From NCBI GenBank assembly GCA_944381165.1, contig CALWKC010000004.1, forward strand, positions 42,776 through 106,775: DNA of 64,000 nucleotides, given 5' to 3'. Below the pieces are notes generated by a model. The model was not told the origin of the DNA. It saw nothing but the letters and a program-made list of their open reading frames with translations, and searched no databases. Position numbers and translations under genes: made by a program. This stretch comes from an uncultured Lachnospira sp. (GTDB lineage: Bacteria; Bacillota; Clostridia; Lachnospirales; Lachnospiraceae). Positions 25,270 to 34,539 of this stretch are shown here, piece after piece (positions within the stretch are counted from its first letter, which is position 1; the number at the start of each line of letters is the position of its first letter).

Positions 25270-27369
25270 TTATTTTAATACACGTTCTTTTTTATTCTCG
25301 TTCTCACCAATCTTACTCTCTGCATATCCACACGTTTCATCGGCACAAGCAATTTTATTTCCCTTCTCTACCATGTACCCTCCGCATTTAGGACATTTCT
25401 TTGACACAGGTTTCTGCCAGCTCATGAAATCGCATTCCGGATTATCCTCACACCCAAAATATCTTCTGCCTTTTTTGGTCTTCTTAAGAACAATATCTTT
25501 GCCGCATTTAGGACAAGCCACTCCTATTTTCTCAAAGTACGGTTTAGTATTGCGGCATTCGGGAAATCCCGGGCAGCCCAGAAACTTCCCGTGAGGACCA
25601 TATTTTATAACCATATTTCGTCCGCACTTTTCGCATACAACGTCAGTAACTTCATCCTCTATCTTGACATTCTCGAGCTCTTTCTCAGCTTCCTTCACCG
25701 CCTCATCCAGGTCAGGATAGAAATTTCTGATTACTTCCTTCCACTTAACCTTGCCCTCCTCTACACTGTCGAGAAGCGCTTCCATATTTGCGGTAAAGTT
25801 TACGTCAACTATCGAAGGAAACGCCTTTTTCATAATATTGTTGACAGCCTCGCCAAGCTCTGTCACATAGAGATTTTTATTTTCCTTTGCCACATAATGC
25901 CTTGCAATAATCGTTGTTATTGTAGGCGCATAGGTACTCGGTCTGCCGATTCCAAGCTCTTCAAGCTGCTTAACAAGAGATGCCTCTGTAAAATGTGCCG
26001 GAGGCTGTGTAAAATGCTGCTCCCCTTTAATATCAATAAGTTTAATCTGCGAATCTTCATTAATACCGTTCATCAGAGCTTTATTTTCCGATTTTTCATC
26101 TTCCTCCTTGTATACAGACAAAAAGCCTTCAAATTTAATCTTAGAGGCAGATACCGTAAAGCGATACTTTCCCGCCGCAATCTTTACCGATGCAGTCTCA
26201 TAAACTGCCGGGCTCATCTGACTCGCAGTAAATCTTTTCCATATAAGCTGATAGAGTCTGAACTGGTCACGGGACAAAGATTCCTTAATCATAACAGGAC
26301 TGAGGCTTATATCCGTAGGCCTGATTGCCTCATGCGCATCCTGTATCTTCTTGCCCTCCCTGCCGGACAATGCATGTTCACCCGCATACTCACTTCCGTA
26401 CTGTTCCTTTATATATTCTGACGCCAGATTGACGGCTTCATCTGCCACACGCGTAGAATCAGTTCGCAGGTAAGTGATAATTCCGACAGTGCCTCTTCCT
26501 GCAATATCAACGCCTTCATATAACTGCTGCGCGAGACGCATTGTCTTCTGTGTGGAAAAATTGAGCTGTTTTGCAGCCTCCTGCTGAAGAGTACTGGTTG
26601 TAAACGGAAGAGGAGACTTCTTCACTCTCTCGCCGTGCTTAACGCTCTCCACTGTGAAACTGCTATTCTTTACTTCATTTATTATATGCTCTGCGTCATC
26701 GCCGTTTTTTATTTCTATTTTTCCGTTCTCATCGCCGTAAAACTTTGCCTTAACAACTGTTTTCTCGCCTTTTACACTCAAATCCGCGTCTATTGTCCAG
26801 TATTCATCAGGAATAAATGAGTTAATCTCATCCTCTCTGTCACATATTATACGCAATGCCACAGACTGTACTCTTCCCGCGCTAAGCCCCCTTTTTATCT
26901 TTGCCCACAGAAGAGGACTTATGCGATAGCCAACCATTCTGTCAAGCACTCTCCTTGACTGCTGTGCATCAACTAAATCCATATCAATCTTTCTTGCATT
27001 TTTAATGGATGCCTTAACTGCATTCTTGGTAATCTCATTAAATGTAATCCTGTATATATCCTTGTCCTCAAGTTTAAGAGCTTTTGCAAGATGCCATGAA
27101 ATCGCCTCACCCTCGCGGTCAGGGTCTGTCGCAAGATAAACCTTATCTGCCTTTTTTGCCTCTTTTCTCAGCGCCGCAAGAATATCCCCCTTTCCTCTGA
27201 TTGTAATATACTTCGGCTCATAGTCATTTTCGATGTCAACGCCCATCTGACTTTTAGGCAAGTCTCTTATATGACCCTGAGATGCCATTACCTCATAATT
27301 AGAGCCAAGAAACTTCTTAATAGTCTTAACCTTCGCAGGAGACTCTACAATAACCAGATACTTTGCCAT
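25270..27369 (-). CDS. topA: DNA topoisomerase I
   Basis: 699 aa from the ATG at 27369 (GGGAGG upstream; start MAKYLVIVESPAKVKTIKKF is canonical; the open frame runs a further 67 codons upstream but that part overlaps dprA and is not coding). TOPRIM domain with LATDPDREGEAISWHL, catalytic Tyr in GIITYLRTDSTRVA, and three C-terminal Cys4 zinc ribbons (CEKCGRNMV...CPGFPEC, CPKCGKDIV...CEDNPEC, CPKCGGYMV...CADETCG). It relaxes negative supercoils. The dprA-topA order is widely conserved in Firmicutes. Confidence 0.97.
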   Translation of the reverse strand: MAKYLVIVESPAKVKTIKKFLGSNYEVMASQGHIRDLPKSQMGVDIENDYEPKYITIRGKGDILAALRKEAKKADKVYLATDPDREGEAISWHLAKALKLEDKDIYRITFNEITKNAVKASIKNARKIDMDLVDAQQSRRVLDRMVGYRISPLLWAKIKRGLSAGRVQSVALRIICDREDEINSFIPDEYWTIDADLSVKGEKTVVKAKFYGDENGKIEIKNGDDAEHIINEVKNSSFTVESVKHGERVKKSPLPFTTSTLQQEAAKQLNFSTQKTMRLAQQLYEGVDIAGRGTVGIITYLRTDSTRVADEAVNLASEYIKEQYGSEYAGEHALSGREGKKIQDAHEAIRPTDISLSPVMIKESLSRDQFRLYQLIWKRFTASQMSPAVYETASVKIAAGKYRFTVSASKIKFEGFLSVYKEEDEKSENKALMNGINEDSQIKLIDIKGEQHFTQPPAHFTEASLVKQLEELGIGRPSTYAPTITTIIARHYVAKENKNLYVTELGEAVNNIMKKAFPSIVDVNFTANMEALLDSVEEGKVKWKEVIRNFYPDLDEAVKEAEKELENVKIEDEVTDVVCEKCGRNMVIKYGPHGKFLGCPGFPECRNTKPYFEKIGVACPKCGKDIVLKKTKKGRRYFGCEDNPECDFMSWQKPVSKKCPKCGGYMVEKGNKIACADETCGYAESKIGENENKKERVLK

Positions 27370-27394
27370 TTTATTAACTTCCTCCCAAAATCTA

Positions 27395-28549
27395 TCACTT
27401 AATCCTGATATAACAGTTTTTTGAAACCTCCTCAACATCCCCCTCCAACTGCAGCATGAGAAGTTCCTCTGTAACTGTTGAAATATCAAATCCAGTTTCA
27501 CTGATAATCTCATCCGTATTTTTTGGATGCAAACCGAGAACACTATACACCATATTTTTTTTACTTGCAAGCAGATTTCTGTCCTGCAATTCGGAGCAGG
27601 ACGCTGTATTTTCCGAATTAATATTCTCTGTAAAAAAATTTTTATTATGTATTTCTTTATTTTTAAGAAGAAGGCGACTCACAGGACTGCATTGCATAAT
27701 ATCTTCCGGAGCCGTTATAATCATAGCTCCGTCCTTAATTAACTTATTGCACCCCTCACTCATTCTGTCATCTGCCCTTCCCGGAACAGCCATGACGTCT
27801 CTGTTCTGTTCAAGAGCCTGGTCCGCCGTAATCAATGCACCGCTCCTTGCTGCTGCCTCAACCACAATCACAACATCAGACAGCGCGCTTATTATTCTGT
27901 TCCGCTCAGGAAACCTCCACGCATCAGGAGGTGTTCCCGGCGCATATTCAGATATGACACCTCCGCTCACAAGCATCTTATTATAAATATCAGCATTATC
28001 TGCCGGATAACATATATCCGTACCGCATCCGAGCACACCGCACGTATAACCTTTTGCCTCAAGACTTCCCCTGTGCGCTGCCGCATCTATCCCCGATGCA
28101 AGCCCGCTCACAACCTGTATGCCCATCTCGGCAAAGCTCCTCGCAAGCTCAAAAGCCATTTTTCTCCCGTAAAACGTACAGCCTCTGGCCCCCACAACCG
28201 CCACAGAAGGCCGTTCATCACACGGCAGACGCCCTATACAATATAAACCAAGCGGAGCGTCAAAAACATTTATCAGTCTTTGGGGATAATCCGGATGTTC
28301 CATATGCACCCAGTTTATATTATTTTCTTTAAGTTTCACAAAATTTTCGTATATCTTACTGTCTTTTGCGGCAGCAGTTATATTCGAGACGTCTCTCCGA
28401 CTTATAGAAACCGCTTCTGACAGCATATAAGCATCAGCCTCAAACACCTTTTGCGCACTCCCGAATTTTTTTATAAGACTTCGCTGCTTTGCTCGTCCAA
28501 TCCCCGGTATATTACACAGCCAAAACCAATAAAATCCCTTATCTTCCAT
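27395..28549 (-). CDS. dprA: DNA-processing protein DprA
   Basis: 384 aa from the ATG at 28549; a GTG two codons upstream is an alternative. N-terminal helix-hairpin-helix-like part (LCNIPGIGRAKQRSLIKKFG), central Rossmann fold with VAVVGARGCTFYGRKMAFEL, GLASGIDAAAHRGSLEAKGYTCGVLGCG and FPERNRIISALSDVVIVVEAA, and a C-terminal winged helix (SVLGLHPKNTDEIISETGFD). Loads RecA on incoming single-stranded DNA. Overlaps the end of comM. In this lineage natural competence is not proven; the gene is nonetheless near universal. Confidence 0.95.
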   Translation of the reverse strand: MEDKGFYWFWLCNIPGIGRAKQRSLIKKFGSAQKVFEADAYMLSEAVSISRRDVSNITAAAKDSKIYENFVKLKENNINWVHMEHPDYPQRLINVFDAPLGLYCIGRLPCDERPSVAVVGARGCTFYGRKMAFELARSFAEMGIQVVSGLASGIDAAAHRGSLEAKGYTCGVLGCGTDICYPADNADIYNKMLVSGGVISEYAPGTPPDAWRFPERNRIISALSDVVIVVEAAARSGALITADQALEQNRDVMAVPGRADDRMSEGCNKLIKDGAMIITAPEDIMQCSPVSRLLLKNKEIHNKNFFTENINSENTASCSELQDRNLLASKKNMVYSVLGLHPKNTDEIISETGFDISTVTEELLMLQLEGDVEEVSKNCYIRIK

Positions 28550-30161
28550 AATCACCCCATTCCATGCTTCTGTAAGACACCGCCTCGCTTAAATGTCTTA
28601 TCGATATGTGCTCCGACTCCTCCATATCCGCTATTGTCCTCGCTGTTTTTAGGACTTTGTGATAACCCCTCACAGTAAAATTAAACTTATCAAAGGCAAG
28701 CTCCATTATCCTTCGTTCACTTTTTCCCATAACACAGTATTTCTTAATCTGCTGCGGCGACATCTGAGAATTAAACTCTATTCCCTCTCCGCTGAATCTC
28801 TGTCTCTGTATATCCCTTGCCCTATTAACAACAATACGCATATTCTCGGATGTATATTCCCGGCAGTTATTATCCGGTTCACCAAAAACTTTTCCGAATT
28901 CCGCCATATTTTTTAAGTCTGATAAACCTCTTTCCTCCGTCTCACTCTTCAGACCGGCAACAGCTTTAACCCCCACGCTCTCTACATGTACGCAAATGTC
29001 AAATCTGTCCCGCACCGGACGGCTTATTCTCCCGAGATAACGCCGCACCTGTGCGTCAGAACATCCGCATCTGTCCCTGTCCGGATAATATCCGCACCTG
29101 CATGGATTCATCGCTGCAACCAGCATAAAATCAGCCGGATATATATACTCCCTGCCGTTTCTGACAATGCGAATAATTCTTTCCTCCAGCGGCATTCTCA
29201 ATGCATCCAGCAAAGTCCCCGAATACTCGGTGAACTCATCCATAAACAGAACGCCCTTATCAGCAAGCGTAATTTCACCCGGAGCAGGCACTGCTCCTCC
29301 TCCCAACAAGCCTGCCTCTGAAATGCTGTGATGAGGACACCTGAAAGGTCTCTGTGTTATAAGACCGCACTCCTTAAGCTTTCCGGCGGCACTGTATATT
29401 CTTGTCACTTCAAACTGCTCTTCGCCTGACATGGCAGGCATTATTCCCGGAATTCTCTTTGCTATCATAGTCTTTCCGCCTCCCGGCGGTCCAATATACA
29501 TAATATTGTGATTTCCCGAGACAGCAGTAAGCGTTGCCCTTTTTGCCGCCTCCTGCCCGCATATATCCGCAAAGTCATAATCTGCTCTAAGCTTTCCATG
29601 TTCAACCTTTGAAACAGCTCCTCTGTATTCCCGAGCTTTTTTCAGCTCCACTTCTCCCTTGAAAAAACCTATAAGCTGCGAGACATTACTTGTTCCGATA
29701 ACCTCTATCCCCTCAACCAATGCGCCCTCATTAAGATTACATTCAGGGATAATGCATCTTAAAAAGCCTCTGTCTCTCGCTTCTGCAACGCATGCAAGTA
29801 TGCCGTGAATTCCGTTAATCTTTCCGTCAAGACTCAGCTCTCCAAGCACTACGGTTGATTCGAGCGACTTCATATCAATATGTCCGTTTGCTGCCAGAAT
29901 ACCTGCTGCAATGGGCAGGTCAAATCCCGTCCCCGCCTTTCTTATATCAGCAGGAGATATATTAATCATCAGCTTTTGAGGTCTGAGCACAATGCCTGAA
30001 TTCTTTATGGCAACTCTCACGCGCTCCTTGGCCTCCCTCACCTGAGCCGCAAGATACCCGCTCATCTCAAAGCACGGAATACCGTCGCCCGAATCCGTCT
30101 CCACTCTGACTATACACGCCTCCAAACCTGCCAGCGCCACGCTGAAAACCTCACTGTACAT
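28539..30161 (-). CDS. comM: ComM/YifB family Mg-chelatase-like AAA+ ATPase
   Basis: 540 aa. N-terminal Lon-like domain (VRVAIKNSGIVLRPQKLMIN, SPADIRKAGTGFDLPIAAGI), then AAA+ core with Walker A YIGPPGGGKTMIAKRIPGIM, Walker B LFMDEFTEYS and MNPCRCGYYPD, then Mg_chelatase_C. In Gram-negatives ComM is a helicase aiding branch migration in transformation. Adjacent to dprA, which agrees with a DNA-recombination role. Slightly longer than the usual 505-510 aa. Confidence 0.93.
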   Translation of the reverse strand: MYSEVFSVALAGLEACIVRVETDSGDGIPCFEMSGYLAAQVREAKERVRVAIKNSGIVLRPQKLMINISPADIRKAGTGFDLPIAAGILAANGHIDMKSLESTVVLGELSLDGKINGIHGILACVAEARDRGFLRCIIPECNLNEGALVEGIEVIGTSNVSQLIGFFKGEVELKKAREYRGAVSKVEHGKLRADYDFADICGQEAAKRATLTAVSGNHNIMYIGPPGGGKTMIAKRIPGIMPAMSGEEQFEVTRIYSAAGKLKECGLITQRPFRCPHHSISEAGLLGGGAVPAPGEITLADKGVLFMDEFTEYSGTLLDALRMPLEERIIRIVRNGREYIYPADFMLVAAMNPCRCGYYPDRDRCGCSDAQVRRYLGRISRPVRDRFDICVHVESVGVKAVAGLKSETEERGLSDLKNMAEFGKVFGEPDNNCREYTSENMRIVVNRARDIQRQRFSGEGIEFNSQMSPQQIKKYCVMGKSERRIMELAFDKFNFTVRGYHKVLKTARTIADMEESEHISIRHLSEAVSYRSMEWGDYGR

Positions 30162-30204
30162 ATATCATCCCTCACATTAACAAAAGCATCATTTATATAC
30201 CAAT

Positions 30205-30233
30205 AATATATATTACATTTTAATTTTTGTCAA
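30205..30233 (-). promoter_or_regulatory. Strong sigma-A promoter of comM-dprA-topA
   Basis: -35 TTGACA (30228-30233) is perfect; 17-nt spacer; -10 TATATT (30205-30210) matches 5/6. About 44 nt upstream of the comM start codon and after the pilT terminator. The best-looking promoter in this part of the window. Confidence 0.75.
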
Positions 30234-30267
30234 TTTATTTTATATATTTTTAATATTTAACGCAGGT

Positions 30268-30304
30268 AAAAAAAAGGACAAAACACAATCTCAGTGTTTT
30301 GCCC
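30268..30304 (-). terminator. Terminator after pilT
   Basis: Transcript forms GGGCAAAACAC / GTGTTTTGTCC (30276-30304) followed by eight U (30268-30275). Ends the long transcription unit that begins at ireB. Confidence 0.85.
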
Positions 30305-30317
30305 GTTATGGAGTAAA

Positions 30318-31370
30318 TTAAAGATGCTCCTTTACATAACATGAATCCCATGCATATTCGACAGCGCTCTTTGCACTGATAACTCCCTTTGAGCAGAGGG
30401 CAATCAGCGCGTCATCCATTGTTATCATTCCCTCTTTTTCACATTCCCGCATCGCTGACAAAATACAGCCGGTATCCCCTTCCTTTATAAGCCGCCTTAT
30501 CGGATCTGCCGCGTACATTATTTCAAATGCGGCGACGCGTCCGGCCTTATCTTCTCCGGGAAGCAGCTGCTGTGATATAACTGCCTCAAGCACCATTGAA
30601 AGCCGCAGCCTCATATTCTGCCGGCTATGCGGCGGATATGCAGCAATAATTCTTTCAATCACTGACTGAGCTCCGGCTGCTCCAAATGTCGAGAGCACGA
30701 GATGTCCCGTTTCCGCCGCTGTGACTGCTGCCGAGACAGTATCTAAATCCTTTATTTCCCCTACAACTATCACATCAGAGTCTTCGCGCAGCGCCGCCCT
30801 TAACGCCTCGGCGCAGGACATCGCATCTGTGCCGATTTCTCTCTGATCGACAACAGCCTTTTCATGACAGTGCACGTATTCTATCGGGTCTTCAATCGTA
30901 ATTATGTGGACATTCCTCTCCTTGTTTATTTTATCTGTAACAGCCGCCAAAGTAGTGGTCTTTCCGCTTCCCGAAGCTCCAGCCATAATCACGAGACCTC
31001 TTTTTTTGTAAGACAAATCCATTACCGCTTCGGGAATGCCGAGCTGTTCTGCCGTCGGAAGCTTTTCATGAATAATACGAATCGAACACGCTGCACAGCC
31101 CCGCTGTCTGAATACATTAACTCTGTATCTTTCATCCCCCGGAACTGATAACGCAAAATCCGCTTCGCCCTTTTCCCTGTATATTTTAAGCTGCCGCTCA
31201 TCCATAACAGAAAAGACTATTCTGTCAAGCTCTTCATGCGCAAGCTCAGGATAATCAAGTTTTTCAAGACTTCCGTTCACACGCACCATCGGAGGCGCAC
31301 CCGCAGTCAAAAGTACGTCTGACGCTCCTTTTTCTCTTGCAGCCGCAAGCATATGTTCCACTGTCAACAT
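30318..31370 (-). CDS. pilT: PilT-like type IV pilus retraction ATPase, altered His box
   Basis: 350 aa from the ATG at 31370 (AAGGAG 9 nt upstream). GspE/PilT secretion ATPase: Walker A GASGSGKT at 131-138, Asp box TIEDPIEYV at 158-166, Walker B region DVIVVGEIKDLD at 199-210, TAAETGHL at 217-224, and PIRRLIKE in place of the usual AIRNLIRE. The normally invariant His of the box (GTLHTTSA) is Gly230 here (STFGAAGA). No pilB, pilC, pilM-O or pilin genes are in the window. ATPase activity is uncertain; family membership is clear. Confidence 0.85.
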   Translation of the reverse strand: MLTVEHMLAAAREKGASDVLLTAGAPPMVRVNGSLEKLDYPELAHEELDRIVFSVMDERQLKIYREKGEADFALSVPGDERYRVNVFRQRGCAACSIRIIHEKLPTAEQLGIPEAVMDLSYKKRGLVIMAGASGSGKTTTLAAVTDKINKERNVHIITIEDPIEYVHCHEKAVVDQREIGTDAMSCAEALRAALREDSDVIVVGEIKDLDTVSAAVTAAETGHLVLSTFGAAGAQSVIERIIAAYPPHSRQNMRLRLSMVLEAVISQQLLPGEDKAGRVAAFEIMYAADPIRRLIKEGDTGCILSAMRECEKEGMITMDDALIALCSKGVISAKSAVEYAWDSCYVKEHL

Positions 31371-31418
31371 TGTATTTTTCTCCTTATCTGTCTGCATTTA
31401 ATAACTTCTTTATAATAA

Positions 31419-32603
31419 TTAAATATTAACATCAAAAATATTATACATATCAGCCTTATCTCCTACCGAACTCTGAAAGAGCTGCTCATAATCAGTCGAA
31501 CACTTATAAATATTTTTGTAATCGTCATTGGCAATCCTGAATTTACCGTCATACGTAACATACCCCTGGCTGAACTCAAACACAAAATAAACCTCGTGTC
31601 TGTCATCTCCGTTCACTATCTCTGCGCTGTACAGATAATATATATAGTTGTCAACACTGCCCTCCAAAGCATTTTTTCTTGAAAGGAACTTAACTCCCGT
31701 CAGCGAAACATTTTCGGCATGCTCGTCATTTGGCATATACAGATAGCTTTCATCTCCTGTCGCCCTGTACATAAGCCTGAAAGTCATATCCTCGGTCTCG
31801 GCTGCAATCGTATCCCGGCATGCCGTATCAAGCTCCCTCAGGACTTCCGTGTCAAGGTCGCCCGCATCACTCGCATAAGAACTCAGCCTGTCGGCAATAT
31901 AAGTCTGCTCCGTGACATCAACAGCGTAGCCGTGCCTTGACAAATCAGACTTATCCGCGGTGCAGCTCACCCTTACAGTGTCGCCTGTCTTTATTCCAGA
32001 CGTCTTATCAGGTTTAAATTCAAGCTGGGAAAGATACTCATTATCCCAGTTGTTAGTCACGATAACGTAAGCCTCCGGGCTTATTCCCCCGAAAACAACC
32101 TCTACATTTGAAAACAAATCAATCTTTTCGCCGCTTCCGATATTTTTAGCCCTTACATTATACTGTTTTTTCCCCACTGTAACTCCGGCGTCTTTAGCAG
32201 CCTGCTCATCATATTCCACATACACCGTAAGCTTGTCGCCGTTTGAAATATCGCTCTGTTCAACCGAAGCAGAAAACGATTCCGCGAGCTTTCTGTATGC
32301 CGTGAGCTTTTCCATGTTCACTTCCTTTCCCGCAAGGCTTTTGTAGAGCTTCTCGGCATCCACAACACATTCCGCTGACGCATAACCGTCTGTTCCGCTG
32401 TATTTAATCTCAATAAAATCCTCCGGGTCAATATGCTTTCTTCCAAGCAGCCACGCAATTATAACCACAACCAGACACGCCATAACTGCCGCTACCGCAA
32501 TATACGTAGTACGCTCGCCTGCTTCAAAATATTTATCCGCAAACTTTTTAAATCTGCTCTCATCATCTTTTTGCGGTGTTCTGCCATATTTTATTTCTTT
32601 CAT
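31419..32603 (-). CDS. Unrecognised single-pass membrane protein
   Basis: 394 aa, not recognised. Charged cytoplasmic N-terminus (residues 1-34), one membrane segment at about 36-54 (IAVAAVMACLVVVIIAWLLG), then about 340 residues predicted outside the membrane, rich in Asp, Tyr and Ser. The outer part suggests beta-rich repeats: two segments of similar kind, IKYSGTDGYASAECVVD... with LTVYVEYDEQ, and VVFGGISPEAYVIVTNNWDN with VRVSCTADKSD. No Cys pairs, catalytic motif or LPXTG. Lies between aminopeptidase P and pilT with short spacing, so it is co-transcribed with them. Confidence 0.6.
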   Translation of the reverse strand: MKEIKYGRTPQKDDESRFKKFADKYFEAGERTTYIAVAAVMACLVVVIIAWLLGRKHIDPEDFIEIKYSGTDGYASAECVVDAEKLYKSLAGKEVNMEKLTAYRKLAESFSASVEQSDISNGDKLTVYVEYDEQAAKDAGVTVGKKQYNVRAKNIGSGEKIDLFSNVEVVFGGISPEAYVIVTNNWDNEYLSQLEFKPDKTSGIKTGDTVRVSCTADKSDLSRHGYAVDVTEQTYIADRLSSYASDAGDLDTEVLRELDTACRDTIAAETEDMTFRLMYRATGDESYLYMPNDEHAENVSLTGVKFLSRKNALEGSVDNYIYYLYSAEIVNGDDRHEVYFVFEFSQGYVTYDGKFRIANDDYKNIYKCSTDYEQLFQSSVGDKADMYNIFDVNI

Positions 32604-32618
32604 ACTGATTTTCTCTCT

Positions 32619-34436
32619 TTAAATATCCTTTCCCACAGCTCTTGTCGCCCTCTTTAAAAACTCCAGCTCAGAGCCGTGCATGTGAGGACTTAAGCTTTTA
32701 TACACCCATTCATGGTAGCTGTTCAGTCTCCTCAAATCGTTTCCGTCAAGATACGAACAGTCAACAAGTTCCAAATCAACGGGAACGCATGTCAGCATCT
32801 CAAATTTAAGAAATGTTCCGTACTCATTCTCCGAGTCCCTGACGCACAAAATTTCATTTTCAATTCTTATTCCGTATTGACCGTCAACATATACACCCGG
32901 CTCGTCAGATGTAACCATTCCCGGCTCGATAACGCACGTGTCTCCATGCCCCGCTGCATGCTTCCACCTGAAATTGTTGGGAGCCTCATGCACATTTAAG
33001 AGATAGCCGACTCCGTGACCGGTTCCGCAGCGATAGTCAAGCCCCTCCGCCCACAGCGCTCCTCTCGCCAGAATATCAAGATTTAAGCCTGTACAACCAT
33101 AAAGAAAATGCGCGTCGGCAAGCGCCAGCATACCTTTAAGCGTAAGCGTATAGGCCTTTCTGCACTCATCTGTGACAGGTCCGAGCGCAAATGTTCTTGT
33201 GACGTCGGTAGTGCCTCTCATATACTGTCCTCCCGAATCAACCAGAAGCATTCCCTCCGGTTTAAGGACTGAGCAATTATCCATTGCGGCACTGTAGTGC
33301 ATCATAGCAGCATTTGCTCCGTATGCGCTTATAGTGTCAAAGCTCGGCTCTATAAAATCGTAAATCTCCGCCCTCAGAGAGTCAAGATACACGGCAGCAT
33401 CAAATTCCGTAATTTCTTCTTTTCCCACGGTGTTTTTGAGCCAGAACATAAACCTTGTGAGAGCAAGACCGTCATCAATATGAACTGCCTTCAGATTTCT
33501 TATCTCAGTGTCGTTTTTTACCGCCTTCATAAGTACTGTGGGATTTTGCTCAGTCACCATGCGCACTCCGCTTTTCTTCAACAACCTGTACACATAAAAA
33601 TTGATGCGCTTTAAATCCACAAGAACACTGTCCTGCTTTATCTTACCTAAATCATCATAAAAGGTCTCGTAAGGCCTTATGCTCACTCCCATATCACAAA
33701 GCTTAGACTTAAGCTGCTGCGAAAACCTGTCGTCATCCGCATAAATAACGGCGCTGTCCATAGTTATATACGAATATGACATAAGCACCGGATTACATTT
33801 TACGTCTCTTGCGCGTATATTAAACAGCCAGCATATATCGTCAAGCGTCGTTATCACATGCGCATCAGTTTTAAGTTCTTTCATTTTTTCCCTGAGACGG
33901 CGCAGCTTGTCTTTGCAGCTCTCGCCTGCTTCTGCCTCAAACGCCGCGCTGTGCGGAAATGCAGGCCTGTCCTCCCACAGCTCCTGTGTACAGTTAAATT
34001 TATAATCAATATTGCCGTTTTTCTTCGACACGGCAGACTCCAGCTCATTTCCGAGCACAGCATCCACCGTTCTCGCATCAAGTCCGAGAGTTCCCCCGTC
34101 AGGAAGCACTGACTCACAGTACCCCGTAAGAGAAACCGCTCCCTGAACTCCCATTTTCATAAGCTCTATTCCCGTGCCCGAAAGCTGAAGCTGAGCCTGT
34201 ACAAAATATCTTCCGTCTGTAAAAAGCACCGCCTCGTCTTTTCCTATCACCAAAGTTCCCGCAGAGCCCGTAAAGCCTGACAGGAACTGTCTCTCTCCGA
34301 AATAATCGCCTGCATATTCCGACATATGGTAGTCTCCGGTGCACACAACATACACGTCAACCCCTGCCTTCGTCATGCACTCTCTTGCTTTGCTTAATCT
34401 CTCTCTTATTATCCTGCTGTCTGTTATCTGCGGCAT
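32619..34436 (-). CDS. Xaa-Pro aminopeptidase P (M24B family)
   Basis: 605 aa from the ATG at 34436 (GGAGG 8 nt upstream). Two N-terminal creatinase-like domains and a C-terminal pita-bread metallopeptidase. The metal ligands are visible in order: Asp and Asp in LLVDSGGQYMRGTTDVTRTF, His in GTGHGVGYLLNVHEAP, Glu in VTSDEPGVYVDGQYGI and Glu in RIENEILC. Removes N-terminal residues before proline. Cytoplasmic, as no signal peptide is visible. Length matches the eukaryote-like long form of aminopeptidase P common in Lachnospiraceae. Confidence 0.93.
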   Translation of the reverse strand: MPQITDSRIIRERLSKARECMTKAGVDVYVVCTGDYHMSEYAGDYFGERQFLSGFTGSAGTLVIGKDEAVLFTDGRYFVQAQLQLSGTGIELMKMGVQGAVSLTGYCESVLPDGGTLGLDARTVDAVLGNELESAVSKKNGNIDYKFNCTQELWEDRPAFPHSAAFEAEAGESCKDKLRRLREKMKELKTDAHVITTLDDICWLFNIRARDVKCNPVLMSYSYITMDSAVIYADDDRFSQQLKSKLCDMGVSIRPYETFYDDLGKIKQDSVLVDLKRINFYVYRLLKKSGVRMVTEQNPTVLMKAVKNDTEIRNLKAVHIDDGLALTRFMFWLKNTVGKEEITEFDAAVYLDSLRAEIYDFIEPSFDTISAYGANAAMMHYSAAMDNCSVLKPEGMLLVDSGGQYMRGTTDVTRTFALGPVTDECRKAYTLTLKGMLALADAHFLYGCTGLNLDILARGALWAEGLDYRCGTGHGVGYLLNVHEAPNNFRWKHAAGHGDTCVIEPGMVTSDEPGVYVDGQYGIRIENEILCVRDSENEYGTFLKFEMLTCVPVDLELVDCSYLDGNDLRRLNSYHEWVYKSLSPHMHGSELEFLKRATRAVGKDI

Positions 34437-34539
34437 TTTCATATCCTCCATATATATTTTTCAGCCTTCCCGGATTTTTGCGTGACAGGCTGCAGTGCTG
34501 TCAGATATATGCCATGCACTGCCCCTGCACTCACCGCTC

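Noticed and set aside
25591-26421. 276-aa plus-strand frame opposite topA
   Set aside because: No family resemblance and no start signals; topA on the minus strand has all its motifs.
27370-27570. 67-codon N-terminal extension of topA
   Set aside because: Overlaps dprA in another frame; the canonical MAKYLVIVESPAK start at 27369 has a good ribosome-binding site.
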